NCBI RefSeq assembly: GCF_000514775.1
Contig: NZ_AZWO01000031.1
Coordinates: 1 to 54,408, forward strand
Length of the DNA: 54,408 nucleotides
Reading direction: 5' to 3'
From: Salinispora pacifica CNR114
GTDB taxonomy: Bacteria > Actinomycetota > Actinomycetes > Mycobacteriales > Micromonosporaceae
Shown: one piece after another, positions 24,778 through 32,969 of the stretch
Layout of the letters: the number at the start of each line of letters is the position of its first letter
Numbering within the stretch: position 1 is the first letter of the stretch
The notes under the pieces: model-generated
Told to the model about the DNA's origin: nothing
Seen by the model: the letters and a program-made list of their open reading frames with translations, nothing else
The model's database searches: none
Translations under genes and position numbers: made by a program

Positions 24778-26193
24778 GTGGGGAGGGACAGCGTCCCGAA
24801 CAGTCACCTCAGGGCTGCCCGCAAGGCGCTACGGTCCCCCTCTGGTTCCGGCCGCCCGATGTCTCGCCAGGAGTTGGCCGACGCCTGCAACGCCGAACTG
24901 GCCTCGATGTACGGCAGGCAAGGTCGCAGGCCGCACTGGGCAGGACTCACCGAGAAGGCCATTGGCGCGCTGGAACGCGGCGAGATCCGGTGGCCCAATG
25001 AGGATTACCGATGGGCGCTCTGCGCGGTTCTGCAAACCGACAAGCGTTCGCTCGGGCTCTACATCGACCGGCCCGACAACGCCAAGAATGACGAACTCCC
25101 GGAACCCACAGAGCCGCACTCTCGTCACCAACACAAGGGGATGGCCCTCGCCCACCCACGGCCCGAGATATACGAGCCCGAGTCGCCACAGACCAGCCAA
25201 TCGCTCGATGCCTCCGGCTCGCCCAGCCAATGGCGTGCGGCGCTGCGGCGCGCGGTCCTCGCTCGCGACAACGGGCAGGTCCTGCTGCCGTTACGTGAGC
25301 TGGAAGCCGCCCTACAGGTCGGCAACATCGCCTACCAGGGCGCTCAGTACAGCAAACTGCGGCAGCTACCCATCCTCATCAACGGGGCCGAGTCCTTGTT
25401 CGCCGAACAGCCGAAGGCTGTGGAGATGCCCAGGGTTGCCCGAGCCGCTAGCGGCGTTTACCTGCTGGCGTCAAAACTGGCTGCCAAACTCGGTGACGGC
25501 GAACTCGCCTGGACCACCGCGGACCGCGCCCGATGCTTCGGCCTGATAGCCGCTGATCCAGCACGGACCGCCATCGCGGCCTACCAGACCGCATGCGCGC
25601 TCGCCAAGCAGCCAGGCCGTGCCGCCGAAGCGGAAGAGGTCGCGGTAACCGCAGCCGAGGCCATCGCCGGCCACCAGTTGTACCGCACCCCCGCCTACCT
25701 CTCGGCGTATGGAGCGCTCCTGCTCCACGCGGCCGTGGCGGCAGCCCGCCAGGCAGACACTCGCAGCGCATGGCGCCACCTGCGAGCCGCTGAATCAGCC
25801 GCCGATGAACTCGGCCGCAACGGTAACGAACTATGGACAGCCTTCGGACCCACCAACGTCCGGCTACACCAAATCTCCGTCGCGGTCGCCCTACACGACA
25901 ACAAACAGGCACTCCGGCTCGCCGACCAGCTCGACACCGCACAGCTCCCACTGACGCTAGCCAGCCGGCGCGCTCAAGCGCACCTCGACCTTGCCGTGGC
26001 GCACAGCGCGACGGACAGCTCAGCCCCCCAAGCGATGCTCCACCTCCTGGAGTACGAACGCCTCGTCCCTGAGGCGATCAAGCTCAACGCCACCGCCGCT
26101 GGGCTCATCACGAAGCTGCTCCGGCGGGAACACCCCAGCCGCACCCCCGGGCTACGAGCCCTCGCCGACCGAGCAGGAGTCCAAGACGCATGA
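24778..26193 (+). CDS. XRE regulator with C-terminal helical repeat domain
   Basis: The protein (471 aa from the GTG at 24778; ATG 24730 is an alternative) has an XRE helix-turn-helix (MSRQELADACNAEL, then TEKAIGALERGEIRWP, residues about 28-75) and a long alpha-helical, TPR-like region. The start is uncertain: the best Shine-Dalgarno-like run GGGGAGG lies inside the frame, seven bases before a GTC codon that precedes PNSHLRAARKAL, where relatives usually begin. It overlaps the flavoprotein gene by four bases, a conserved actinomycete pairing. Confidence 0.83.
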   Translation: MGRDSVPNSHLRAARKALRSPSGSGRPMSRQELADACNAELASMYGRQGRRPHWAGLTEKAIGALERGEIRWPNEDYRWALCAVLQTDKRSLGLYIDRPDNAKNDELPEPTEPHSRHQHKGMALAHPRPEIYEPESPQTSQSLDASGSPSQWRAALRRAVLARDNGQVLLPLRELEAALQVGNIAYQGAQYSKLRQLPILINGAESLFAEQPKAVEMPRVARAASGVYLLASKLAAKLGDGELAWTTADRARCFGLIAADPARTAIAAYQTACALAKQPGRAAEAEEVAVTAAEAIAGHQLYRTPAYLSAYGALLLHAAVAAARQADTRSAWRHLRAAESAADELGRNGNELWTAFGPTNVRLHQISVAVALHDNKQALRLADQLDTAQLPLTLASRRAQAHLDLAVAHSATDSSAPQAMLHLLEYERLVPEAIKLNATAAGLITKLLRREHPSRTPGLRALADRAGVQDA

Positions 26194-26759
26194 CCAAGGC
26201 CACCCCCGTCCTCCTGCTCGTCGTGTGTGCCGCCCCACCGGCCGCGAAAGTAACCGAGCTGGCCGAACGGCTCCGCCACGACGGCTGGGACGTGCACCCC
26301 GTCGTCACCGAGGCCGCCGTCGCATGGGTTGACCTCCCAGCCCTGCAACGGACAACCGGCCACGCCGTCCGGAGCGAACCGCGCGGACCGCAGGAGCCGA
26401 AGTCACTACCACGGCCTGACGCCATCATCGTCGCCCCGGCCACCTTCAACACGATCAACCAATGGGCCGCCGGCATCAACAACACCGCAGCCCTGGGCAC
26501 CCTCAACGAAGCCCTCGGAGCCGGAACACCGATCATCGTCTCGCCCTACGCCAAGGCAGCGCTCGCCGCACACCCAGCCTTCCACCGCAACCTCGAACTA
26601 CTCGCCAACGCCGGCGTTCACTTCACCGCCACCGAAGCCCTACGACCCGACACCCCGGACGGGCCATTCCACTGGGACAGCGTGCTCGACCTTCTCCACC
26701 GCACTACCCTGCATGATCGCCGCGGACCGAGAGCAACGCCTCCTCGTTGGCGACAATGA
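26190..26759 (+). CDS. HFCD-type flavoprotein
   Basis: The 189-aa protein is of the flavoprotein/phosphopantothenoylcysteine decarboxylase-like family (PF02441): LLLVVCAAPPAAKV at the start, DAIIVAPATFNTINQWAAGI near 78-97 and GTPIIVSPYAK near 117. It should bind FMN. The family includes decarboxylases of peptide C-termini such as EpiD, but also many stand-alone regulators' partners like this one, encoded in overlap with an XRE protein. The role is probably tied to that regulator. Confidence 0.85.
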   Translation: MTKATPVLLLVVCAAPPAAKVTELAERLRHDGWDVHPVVTEAAVAWVDLPALQRTTGHAVRSEPRGPQEPKSLPRPDAIIVAPATFNTINQWAAGINNTAALGTLNEALGAGTPIIVSPYAKAALAAHPAFHRNLELLANAGVHFTATEALRPDTPDGPFHWDSVLDLLHRTTLHDRRGPRATPPRWRQ

Positions 26760-27222
26760 ACTCCCTGAGCGCATCCGGCTTCAACTCCACCGCGTGCAGC
26801 TCGTCAATCGCCACCCGGTCCAGCTGATACTCACCCCGCGCGGGATCAGCGAACTCCGGCCCACTACGCGCCTCCGCCCGCAACCGAAGCAAACGACCCG
26901 CGAAGAAGTGCTGAACCGAAACACCCGCACCAACCGGAGCAGTGAACAAGAACACCGGAACAAGCCGACCGGCCTCGCCACCAAGCTCCTCACGCAACTC
27001 ACGACGCAGCGCGGCCTCCAGACAGACATCCGTCGACTCCACCCCACCGCCCGGCGTCGTCCAGTACGGCACCTGCCCGGGCCTGATCCGCTTGATCAGC
27101 ACCAGGCGGCCGTCACCATCGACAAGGATGGCCCGCACCGACCTACGCACGATCCGCCGCACAACCGACCCTAACCACGCCCAGGCCCCGCCACCGGACA
27201 GCGGCGCACCCGATTGATCCAT
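26704..27222 (-). CDS. Nudix hydrolase
   Basis: The 172-aa protein (ATG at 27222) has a Nudix fold with VRAILVDGDGRLVLIKR, then PYWTTPGGGVES, and the core RELREELGG. The first half of the Nudix box is relaxed: the Glu expected seven residues after the Gly is Val with a neighbouring Asp, so metal binding may be altered. It hydrolyses nucleoside diphosphate-linked compounds in general. It overlaps the end of the flavoprotein gene convergently and is the last island gene before the right repeat. The frame extends upstream to 27342 without a ribosome site. Confidence 0.82.
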   Translation of the reverse strand: MDQSGAPLSGGGAWAWLGSVVRRIVRRSVRAILVDGDGRLVLIKRIRPGQVPYWTTPGGGVESTDVCLEAALRRELREELGGEAGRLVPVFLFTAPVGAGVSVQHFFAGRLLRLRAEARSGPEFADPARGEYQLDRVAIDELHAVELKPDALREFIVANEEALLSVRGDHAG

Positions 27223-27320
27223 GGTGCCGACCGGCTGGCATCCCACCCCGTCCCACCGACGCCAACCCGGTCCAACGGCTCCCGAGCACCCACCGAGCCA
27301 CCAGCCACCACCGCCGTACG

Positions 27321-27415
27321 CGAAGAAGGCCCCGACCGGCACAGAAGTACCAGGTCAGGGCCTTGCTCGTTGGTGCGCCGCCAGGGACTCGAACCCCGAA
27401 CCCGCGGATTAAGAG
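27321..27415 (-). repeat. attR: right direct repeat within tRNA-Lys
   Basis: These bases are identical to 1-95. The repeat covers the tRNA terminator and the tRNA 3' part up to two bases past the anticodon on the plus strand, and the intact tRNA continues to the right. The crossover therefore lay in or near the anticodon stem-loop, a common target of tyrosine integrases. Confidence 0.92.
27326..27364 (-). terminator. tRNA-Lys terminator
   Basis: AAGGCCCCGACC (27326-27337) pairs with GGTCAGGGCCTT (27353-27364) with one wobble. On the reverse strand it lies directly after the CCA end and is followed by a T-rich CCTTCTTCG. The same hairpin is carried in the left repeat at 6-44. Confidence 0.7.
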
Positions 27416-27446
27416 TCCGCTGCTCTGCCAGTTGAGCTAGCGGCGC
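27371..27446 (-). tRNA. tRNA-Lys (CTT)
   Basis: The reverse strand gives a full cloverleaf of 76 bases with encoded CCA: acceptor GCGCCGC/GCGGCGC, D-arm AGCTCAACTGGCAGAGC, anticodon loop CTCTTAA with CTT, and T-arm GGGGTTCGAGTCCC. It is the integration target of the island: the 3' part is duplicated at 51-95. Confidence 0.95.
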
Positions 27447-27745
27447 TCGTTGGCAACGGGGAGAACCCTAGCACGCCAGTTCAGCCGGCTTCTAATCCGA
27501 TCCCCGCTCCCCTCTTTCGGTCGAGTTTTCAGGACAGATAGCACCAAAACCACCAGGGCGGCCTTGGGCGGGTGGGTGCGAAGGGGCGTGGTTGCGGCAC
27601 GATGTGTGCCCGTTGCGCGCCGAAGGCGTGGGAGACAGTTCCGCAGACGGTCGACGACCGGCCCCGTATCGGCTCCGCCGGACCGATTGCGCCGGCGTTG
27701 ACACCCCGGTCAACCACTTCGACGACCAGAAGTAAGGAAGAGCAC
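27447..27745 (+). promoter_or_regulatory. Upstream region of the L,D-transpeptidase gene
   Basis: About 300 bases without a gene. A short dyad GTTGAC-N6-GTCAAC lies at 27697-27714, 32 bases before the start codon, and could be an operator. No clear sigma hexamers are assigned. Confidence 0.35.
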
Positions 27746-28999
27746 ATGCGAGCCGTTCCGCACCCGCCGCTCCGGCACGAGAGGCGCCGTCCCGGTCTGC
27801 GTCGGCCCGCATTCGTGGCCGGGCTACTCACCGGTGTCCTGACGCTCACCGCCGCCTGCGCCTCCGGGGACCAAGCGGCCGAGGGCACCGACGACCCGAC
27901 ACCGACCCCGCTGGCCTCCGTCGTGATCGTCGAGCCGGCCGCGGAGGCCCAGGATGTACCCGCGTCAACGAGCATCACCTTCACGGCGGAGGAGTCCCGG
28001 GAGACCACCGTCGCACTGGTGGATTCGACCGGCGGAGCGGTCGAGGGCGGGTTGACCGCCGACGGTGCGAGTTGGCTGCCCACCGGTGCGCTTGAATACG
28101 GCGAGACGTACACGGCGACTGTCACCGCCACCGGAGACGATGACCTTCCGGTAACCGCGACCAGCACCTTCACCACGATGGCCGAGCCGGATCAGCAGGT
28201 TCGGATCAGCAGCTTCCTCGGTGATGGGCAGGTGGTCGGGGTCGGGATGCCGCTCATCGTGAAGTTCGGACGGGACATCCCGGAGGAGTACCGGGACGAC
28301 GTGCAGCGGCGGATGACGGTGACGGCGACTCCCGCGCAGGAGGGGGTGTGGCACTGGGTCAGCCCGACCGAGGTGCGGTACCGCCCACGCGAGTTCTGGC
28401 AGGCGGACAGCACCGTCTCGTACCGGGTGCAGGCTGGTGGCCTGCCGCTCGGCGACGGCTGGTACGGCCGGGCCGACCTTACCGTCGACGTCAAGATCGG
28501 CGCAGCGCTGATCATGACGGTGGAGAACGAGACGAAGCAGATGGTGGTCACTAAGGACGGCGAGAAGGTGCGCACCATCCCGGTGAGCCTCGGCAAGAAG
28601 TCCACGCCCTCTTCGAGCGGCACCATGGTGGTGATCGAGAAGCTCCGCGAGACGGTTTTCGACACCTACGATGAGCTTGGGCCGGACGAGGGCTACCGGA
28701 CGGACATCGAGTACGCGCAGCGGCTCACTTGGGGCGGGGAGTTCATCCACGCCGCGCCCTGGTCAGAGGGGCAGCAGGGCTCGGTGAATGTCTCCCACGG
28801 CTGCGTCAACGTGTCGATGGCCGATGGCGCCTGGCTCTTCGAGAACACCCGGATCGGGGACCCGGTCCAGGTCAAGGGCACCGAACGGAAGCTGCAGAAC
28901 GGCAACGGCTGGACCGACTGGAACCTGAGCTGGGAGGAGTACGTCAAGGGCAGCGCCCTGCCGGTGGAGTCGGGAACATCTCCCTCCACTGACACCTGA
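27746..28999 (+). CDS. L,D-transpeptidase lipoprotein (Ig-like + YkuD)
   Basis: The 417-aa exported lipoprotein makes 3-3 cross-links in peptidoglycan. It has a basic N-terminus, hydrophobic helix and lipobox LTAAC (Cys about 35), two Ig-like domains (about 50-245) and a YkuD catalytic domain with SHGCVNVS in which H351 and the nucleophile C353 are present. This matches the mycobacterial LdtMt2 layout. The ATG at 27746 is chosen because AAGGAAG lies just upstream and the signal peptide then starts at the N-terminus; the frame runs 58 codons further upstream without support. Confidence 0.94.
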   Translation: MRAVPHPPLRHERRRPGLRRPAFVAGLLTGVLTLTAACASGDQAAEGTDDPTPTPLASVVIVEPAAEAQDVPASTSITFTAEESRETTVALVDSTGGAVEGGLTADGASWLPTGALEYGETYTATVTATGDDDLPVTATSTFTTMAEPDQQVRISSFLGDGQVVGVGMPLIVKFGRDIPEEYRDDVQRRMTVTATPAQEGVWHWVSPTEVRYRPREFWQADSTVSYRVQAGGLPLGDGWYGRADLTVDVKIGAALIMTVENETKQMVVTKDGEKVRTIPVSLGKKSTPSSSGTMVVIEKLRETVFDTYDELGPDEGYRTDIEYAQRLTWGGEFIHAAPWSEGQQGSVNVSHGCVNVSMADGAWLFENTRIGDPVQVKGTERKLQNGNGWTDWNLSWEEYVKGSALPVESGTSPSTDT

Positions 29000-29004
29000 A
29001 CCGG

Positions 29005-29749
29005 TCAGCCCGGAGTCAGCCCAAGGTCAGCCCGAGCAGCCGGGAACGTTGACGCAGTTGTGACGCCCGGGGCGAAGACGCCACCGGCGAGGAGGGCCGA
29101 GTTGTCGTCGACCTGCGACTTGACGATCTCCAACCGGCCGGTGCTTTCGATTCCGCCGCCGGTTTGGTCGGCGGTGTTACGGCTGACGTGGGAGCGGGTG
29201 ACGATGGTCGTTCCCGCGTTGCGGATACCGCTGCCGTTGCCGACGGTGAGATTGCGGGTGACGATGCTGTCGTTGGTGGCGAGGGTTCCGCCGGCGTTGA
29301 CGAGGATCCCCCTCCCCCGCGCCGTTGGTGTGGCCGCCGGTGATGGTCAGGTGGTTGAGGGTGAGGTCGCCGCCAGCGTTGACGGTGACGATGCGGAGCT
29401 GGTGGGCGGCGGCGGCGCGTTCGATGGCGGTGTTCTTGCCGCCGTTGAGGTTGATCGGGGTGGTGATGGCGGGCAGCCCGCTGCCGTCGAGGTCGGCGGT
29501 GAGCAGGTAGGTGCAGTCTCCCGCCAGGTCGAGCACGGCACCACCGCGGGCGTTCGCCCGAGTGATCTCGGCGATCAGCCGGTCCGTGTCACAGGGGACT
29601 GCCGTGCCGACCGGCTTGCCCTCGCCCCGGTCGTTCTTGCCGTCCTGGCCCGCACCACGTCCGTCCGCGCGCAGCTCCCAGCCCGAGGTCCGGTCGTCGG
29701 GTCCGTGGGGCCCGCGGCCGGACGCCGCCGGTCTGGCCGCTGGCCGGCG
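29005..29749 (-). pseudogene. Broken right-handed beta-helix repeat protein gene
   Basis: The reverse strand reads PCDTDRLIAEITRANARGG, then LDLAGDCTYLLTADLDGSG, NLNGGKNTAIERA and LTLNHLTITGGHTNG, typical of polymorphic beta-helix surface proteins. Near 29305-29320 a G-run shifts the frame; the continuation GILVNAGGTLATNDSIVTRN and LLAGGVFAPGVTT ends at 29005. Upstream the frame is closed by a stop at 29750 with no start codon or signal peptide. The gene is thus truncated at the 5' end and frameshifted. Confidence 0.8.
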
Positions 29750-29980
29750 TCATGGCCGGCTCCCCGTGCGCCCCGGAGGTGCCCAACTACCCTGACCGGC
29801 CGAGGTCAGGTAGTCGTAGGCGGTATCGGTAGGTGGGCACGGCCACCCGCAACCGCAGACCGGGCACCGGTCCACCCGTGGCCAGTGCTCGGTGATGATC
29901 CGCCGGGCGGACAGGATCATCCGGTTCCGCAACTGGACCGCCGACAGGCTCGGGCGGGGCCGGGGCTGGGTGGCCATCAC
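29750..29980 (-). CDS. Small Cys protein (76 aa)
   Basis: The protein has an N-terminal helix RNRMILSARRIITEHWPRVD followed by RCPVCGCGWPCPP, a compact cysteine cluster likely to bind zinc. It begins with GTG overlapping the stop of the preceding small gene (GTGA). Together with that gene and the XRE protein just upstream it forms a reverse-strand set like the small Cys proteins in the island. I do not know its function. Confidence 0.6.
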   Translation of the reverse strand: MMATQPRPRPSLSAVQLRNRMILSARRIITEHWPRVDRCPVCGCGWPCPPTDTAYDYLTSAGQGSWAPPGRTGSRP

Positions 29981-30168
29981 CGCTGGCAGGCCCGCTGACG
30001 GGCCAGCCGGGTCAGCAACGGCCGGCTATCAAAGATCACGGTCGACTGGTCACACAATGGACAGTACACGCCGACTCGCGCCGCGTACACGGTGGCAGGA
30101 CCAGTGGCGTCCAGCCGTACGGAACGGCGGAAAGCCCTGGGACCAGGGTACGGAACTTGAACAACCAC
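29977..30168 (-). CDS. Small CPLC-motif protein (63 aa)
   Basis: A GTG start at 30168 is placed after GGGAGG (14 bases away, rather far); a TTG at 30240 would give 87 aa. The C-terminal half VYCPLCDQSTVIFDSRPLL looks like half of a zinc ribbon. It overlaps the next small gene by four bases. No family is recognised and the start is uncertain. Confidence 0.5.
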   Translation of the reverse strand: MVVQVPYPGPRAFRRSVRLDATGPATVYAARVGVYCPLCDQSTVIFDSRPLLTRLARQRACQR

Positions 30169-30264
30169 GCGTGCATCTACTGCCTCCCAAAGGAATGCCA
30201 CGGCGCCGATAGCGCCATTGCACGCACGGTAGGGCGACAATCGCCCCTCACCTATTACCGGTGG

Positions 30265-31449
30265 TTATACCTCCATCGTGATGGACAGACGGCGGGCGAG
30301 AGTCCGAAGCTCTTTCGACACCGTGCGACGGCGGGCACGACGAATCATCGCCGCTACGGCATCCCGAGCCAGCGGGTTTAACACGAACAGACCCGGTGCG
30401 ATCTGATCAGCTCGGCTGAACGCGGCCAGCGCCTGCGTATCGGTTCGACCCGAGTACGCCAACGCCCTACCGAGATCCATCCAGTAAGCCTGACGGCGGT
30501 TGGCAATCGGCAAGGCATCGACCGAGACAGTGCGGGAAAGTTCGATGACCCGCCCGTACTCGCCGACCTCGACGGCGATAGCCATCTGCCACAGCACGAC
30601 GTTGGTGGGACCGAAACACATGGCGTTGAAGCCACCACCAGGACCTGGATCTCCCAGAGTGGCGGCTTCCCGCTCGGCCTCGACCAAGTGTCCATCAGCA
30701 TCTGTGGTCCGACCGTCACTTGTCGCTCGTAGGGCGGCAGCCAAATGCAGCTGTCCAAGGACCTGCCGAACCTGGGGGTTTGCGGCCTGCCGCTGCAGAT
30801 CACCCATCGCTCGCTCCGCGACCCGAGATGCCACGCCAGCCGCCTCCACGGGTAGCGCCTGCACGTACCCGAACCGGGCCGCCCCCCGCCACCCGTGGTG
30901 ATCGACGTTCTCCGCCGCCGTCTGCGCAATCCGAGCGGCGTCAACGGCAAGGTGCCGTTGCCCGAGATGCCGCAGACAGGTGGTCGCCTGGTAGGCAGCT
31001 TCAGCGAGGATTGCCCCGCCGTGGCGGGCGGCCTCATCGAGCAGCGGCGGTAGCCTGCGGGCCACGGCCGGGTAGTCACCGGCCAAGCGCTTCTGATTGC
31101 TGTGCCGCAACACTGCGGTGACCTGCTCGCTCGGCATAGTCGGAGCGCCCCGGTCACCATCACTGATCTCAAGGAGAGCAGCCCAGATAGCGGGTACCGC
31201 GTCGGCGGCGCCGTTGAGGGTCGGCTCGGTGGGGTCACCGGGCTGCCCGAGCAGGTCAGCGACGGTCACCTGTAGCGCTGCGGCGATGGCGATGAGCGTG
31301 GACCGGCGATCGATACTACGGCGTCCCGACTCCACCTGGGAAATGAATGGCTGCGAGAGCCCAGCCAGCCCGGCGAGCACAGTCTGACTCATGCCGCCAC
31401 GGCGAAGCCGCCAGTATCTGATACGTGCGCCAATCGTGTCGGCCGGCAT
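30265..31449 (-). CDS. XRE regulator with TPR-like domain
   Basis: The 394-aa protein has a classic N-terminal XRE HTH (MSQTVLAGLAGLSQPFISQVESGRR, residues about 20-44) followed by helical repeats to the end. The ATG at 31449 follows GGGAAGG by eight bases; upstream codons to 31545 have no support. Such proteins often bind a peptide or small ligand through the repeats. It is transcribed towards the two small Cys proteins, which may be its partners. Confidence 0.87.
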   Translation of the reverse strand: MPADTIGARIRYWRLRRGGMSQTVLAGLAGLSQPFISQVESGRRSIDRRSTLIAIAAALQVTVADLLGQPGDPTEPTLNGAADAVPAIWAALLEISDGDRGAPTMPSEQVTAVLRHSNQKRLAGDYPAVARRLPPLLDEAARHGGAILAEAAYQATTCLRHLGQRHLAVDAARIAQTAAENVDHHGWRGAARFGYVQALPVEAAGVASRVAERAMGDLQRQAANPQVRQVLGQLHLAAALRATSDGRTTDADGHLVEAEREAATLGDPGPGGGFNAMCFGPTNVVLWQMAIAVEVGEYGRVIELSRTVSVDALPIANRRQAYWMDLGRALAYSGRTDTQALAAFSRADQIAPGLFVLNPLARDAVAAMIRRARRRTVSKELRTLARRLSITMEV

Positions 31450-31604
31450 GCCGAAACCTTCCCAGGTAGCGGACTGGGCGGCGGGCCGCCCGGCCGTTAC
31501 CCGGCGAGCCGCCGATATCGACGATACGCCCAGCCCACCGGCCACACCGTCACCTGCCAGCGCGCTACGGCTCGGCGAGCTGCCATCGGGCTAGGCTGTC
31601 GCAC

Positions 31605-32063
31605 GTGGACGGGTTGACGTACACGATCACCGACTCGGCTGCCGCCCGCCAGCTCACCGAGGACGTGCGGAACCTGTACGCCGCCGTCTATGCCGAGGCC
31701 CCCTACCACGAGGGGCCGGTGCATGTGCGGCAGTTCCGCCGCTGGTGGTCGGATCACCTCCGGCGACCTGGCTTTGCCTTCGCCTACGCTACCGACGGTG
31801 GCCGGCTGCTAGGCGTTAGCTACGGCTACACCATGCCCGGCGGCGATTGGATCGAGCCGAACGCGGACGAGCCACCCGCGCTCCTGCGGGCGGCGGAGAA
31901 GCTGCTCGTGCCGGCACGCCGGCTGTACGAACGGATGGGCTGGCGACAGTACGGGCAGATCAGACCCAGATCGGTCCCAAACATGGACGTGCTGGTGCTG
32001 CGGATAGCTGGCGCACCGCCGCGACCCCCGACGACGCCGCCGGCACCAACGGACCCGTCCTAG
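31605..32063 (+). pseudogene. GNAT acetyltransferase lacking motif A
   Basis: The 152-aa frame starts like a GNAT protein (VRNLYAAVYAEAPYHEGP, WWSDHLRRPGFAFAYA, LLGVSYGYT) and ends like one (ARRLYERMGWRQYGQ). Between LLRAAEKL and LVPARRLYERMGW the usual 30-40 residues holding the acetyl-CoA loop R-x-x-G-x-G/A are missing, without a frame break. It probably cannot bind acetyl-CoA and is best seen as an in-frame deletion derivative; a new function is not excluded. Confidence 0.65.
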
Positions 32064-32087
32064 GGCCCGACGCCGCCCCCACAACGA

Positions 32088-32117
32088 CTCAGGCCCCCTC
32101 CGCGGAGGGGGCCTGAG
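32088..32117. terminator. Strong 13-bp hairpin terminator
   Basis: CTCAGGCCCCCTC (32088-32100) pairs perfectly with GAGGGGGCCTGAG (32105-32117) over a four-base loop. It lies between the GNAT remnant and the 3' end of tRNA-His, so it can serve both strands. Confidence 0.8.
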
Positions 32118-32140
32118 CTGCGGTGGAGTAGATCCACCTC

Positions 32141-32216
32141 TGGGGTGACTGATGGGAATTGAACCCACGACAACCGGGACCACAACCCGGTGCTCTGCCA
32201 ACTGAGCTACAGCCAC
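32141..32216 (-). tRNA. tRNA-His (GTG)
   Basis: The reverse strand folds as a cloverleaf with acceptor GTGGCTG/CAGTCAC, anticodon loop TTGTGGT (GTG), T-arm GGGTTCAATTCCC and encoded CCA. A G lies at position -1 (32217) opposite C73, the identity feature of tRNA-His. Confidence 0.95.
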
Positions 32217-32304
32217 CATCCGCCGCACCAGGGAACGCCCTGGCGGCGCGACCAATGATAGCCGCAACCGGCACCGCCGCGTCCAGTGGGTTCGGCCCTA
32301 CGGG

Positions 32305-32895
32305 CTACAGCTTCGCGGCGATCGCCTTGGCGCTCTCCACGTCCGGCCCCGGCAGCGGCACGAAGAGCGTCCGTCGGTAGTACTCGAGCTCCCGGATGCT
32401 CTCGCGCACATCGGCCAGTGCCCGGTGCGCCAGGCCCTTCTTCGGCTGGCTGAAGTACACCCGGGGATACCAGCGTCGGCAGAGCTCCTTGATCGAGGAG
32501 ACGTCGATCATCCGGTAGTGCAGGTGGTTGTCCAGCCGGGGCATGTCCCGGGCGATGAAACCCCGGTCGGTGGCGATCGAGTTGCCACAGAGCGGGGCGC
32601 TACGCGGGTCCTTCACGTGACTGGTGATGTAGTCGAGGACCAGCTCCTCCGCCTCGGCGAGCCCGATCGTGGAGCGGCGGACCTCCTCGGTGAGCCCGGA
32701 CTTGGCGTGCATGGTCGCCACGATCTCGGGCATTTTGTCCAGCGCCGCCTCGTCGGTGTGGATCACCACGTCGACGCCCTCACCGAGCACGTTGAGATCT
32801 GGGTCGGTGACGAGCGCGGCGACTTCGATCAGCTTGTCGCCGCCGAGGTCCAGGCCGGTCATTTCACAGTCGATCCAGACGAGTAGATCTGCCAC
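32305..32895 (-). CDS. orn: Oligoribonuclease
   Basis: This 3'-5' exonuclease (196 aa) degrades short RNA oligomers, including pGpG. The DEDDh motifs are present: WIDCEMTGLD near residue 7-16, the CGNSIATDRGF segment near 103-113 and HRALADVRESI near 158-168. Length and ends match the actinobacterial enzyme. It stands alone on the reverse strand, next to tRNA-His and divergent from the glycosyltransferase gene. Confidence 0.97.
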   Translation of the reverse strand: MADLLVWIDCEMTGLDLGGDKLIEVAALVTDPDLNVLGEGVDVVIHTDEAALDKMPEIVATMHAKSGLTEEVRRSTIGLAEAEELVLDYITSHVKDPRSAPLCGNSIATDRGFIARDMPRLDNHLHYRMIDVSSIKELCRRWYPRVYFSQPKKGLAHRALADVRESIRELEYYRRTLFVPLPGPDVESAKAIAAKL

Positions 32896-32969
32896 CGGCC
32901 CAGCCTACGCGCAGCCCAGCGGCCCGCGCGCCGCGCGTCTGTCGGTGCTGCGACGGTTAGGGTTCTCTC

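Noticed and set aside
1..27415. Insertion sequences within the island
   Set aside because: No transposase-like protein or terminal inverted repeats with target duplication could be recognised, in spite of evident rearrangement near 14-16 kb.
29060..29998. 312-codon forward open frame
   Set aside because: It is antisense to a clear beta-helix remnant and a small Cys protein, has no ribosome site and no family resemblance. High GC makes long chance frames common here.
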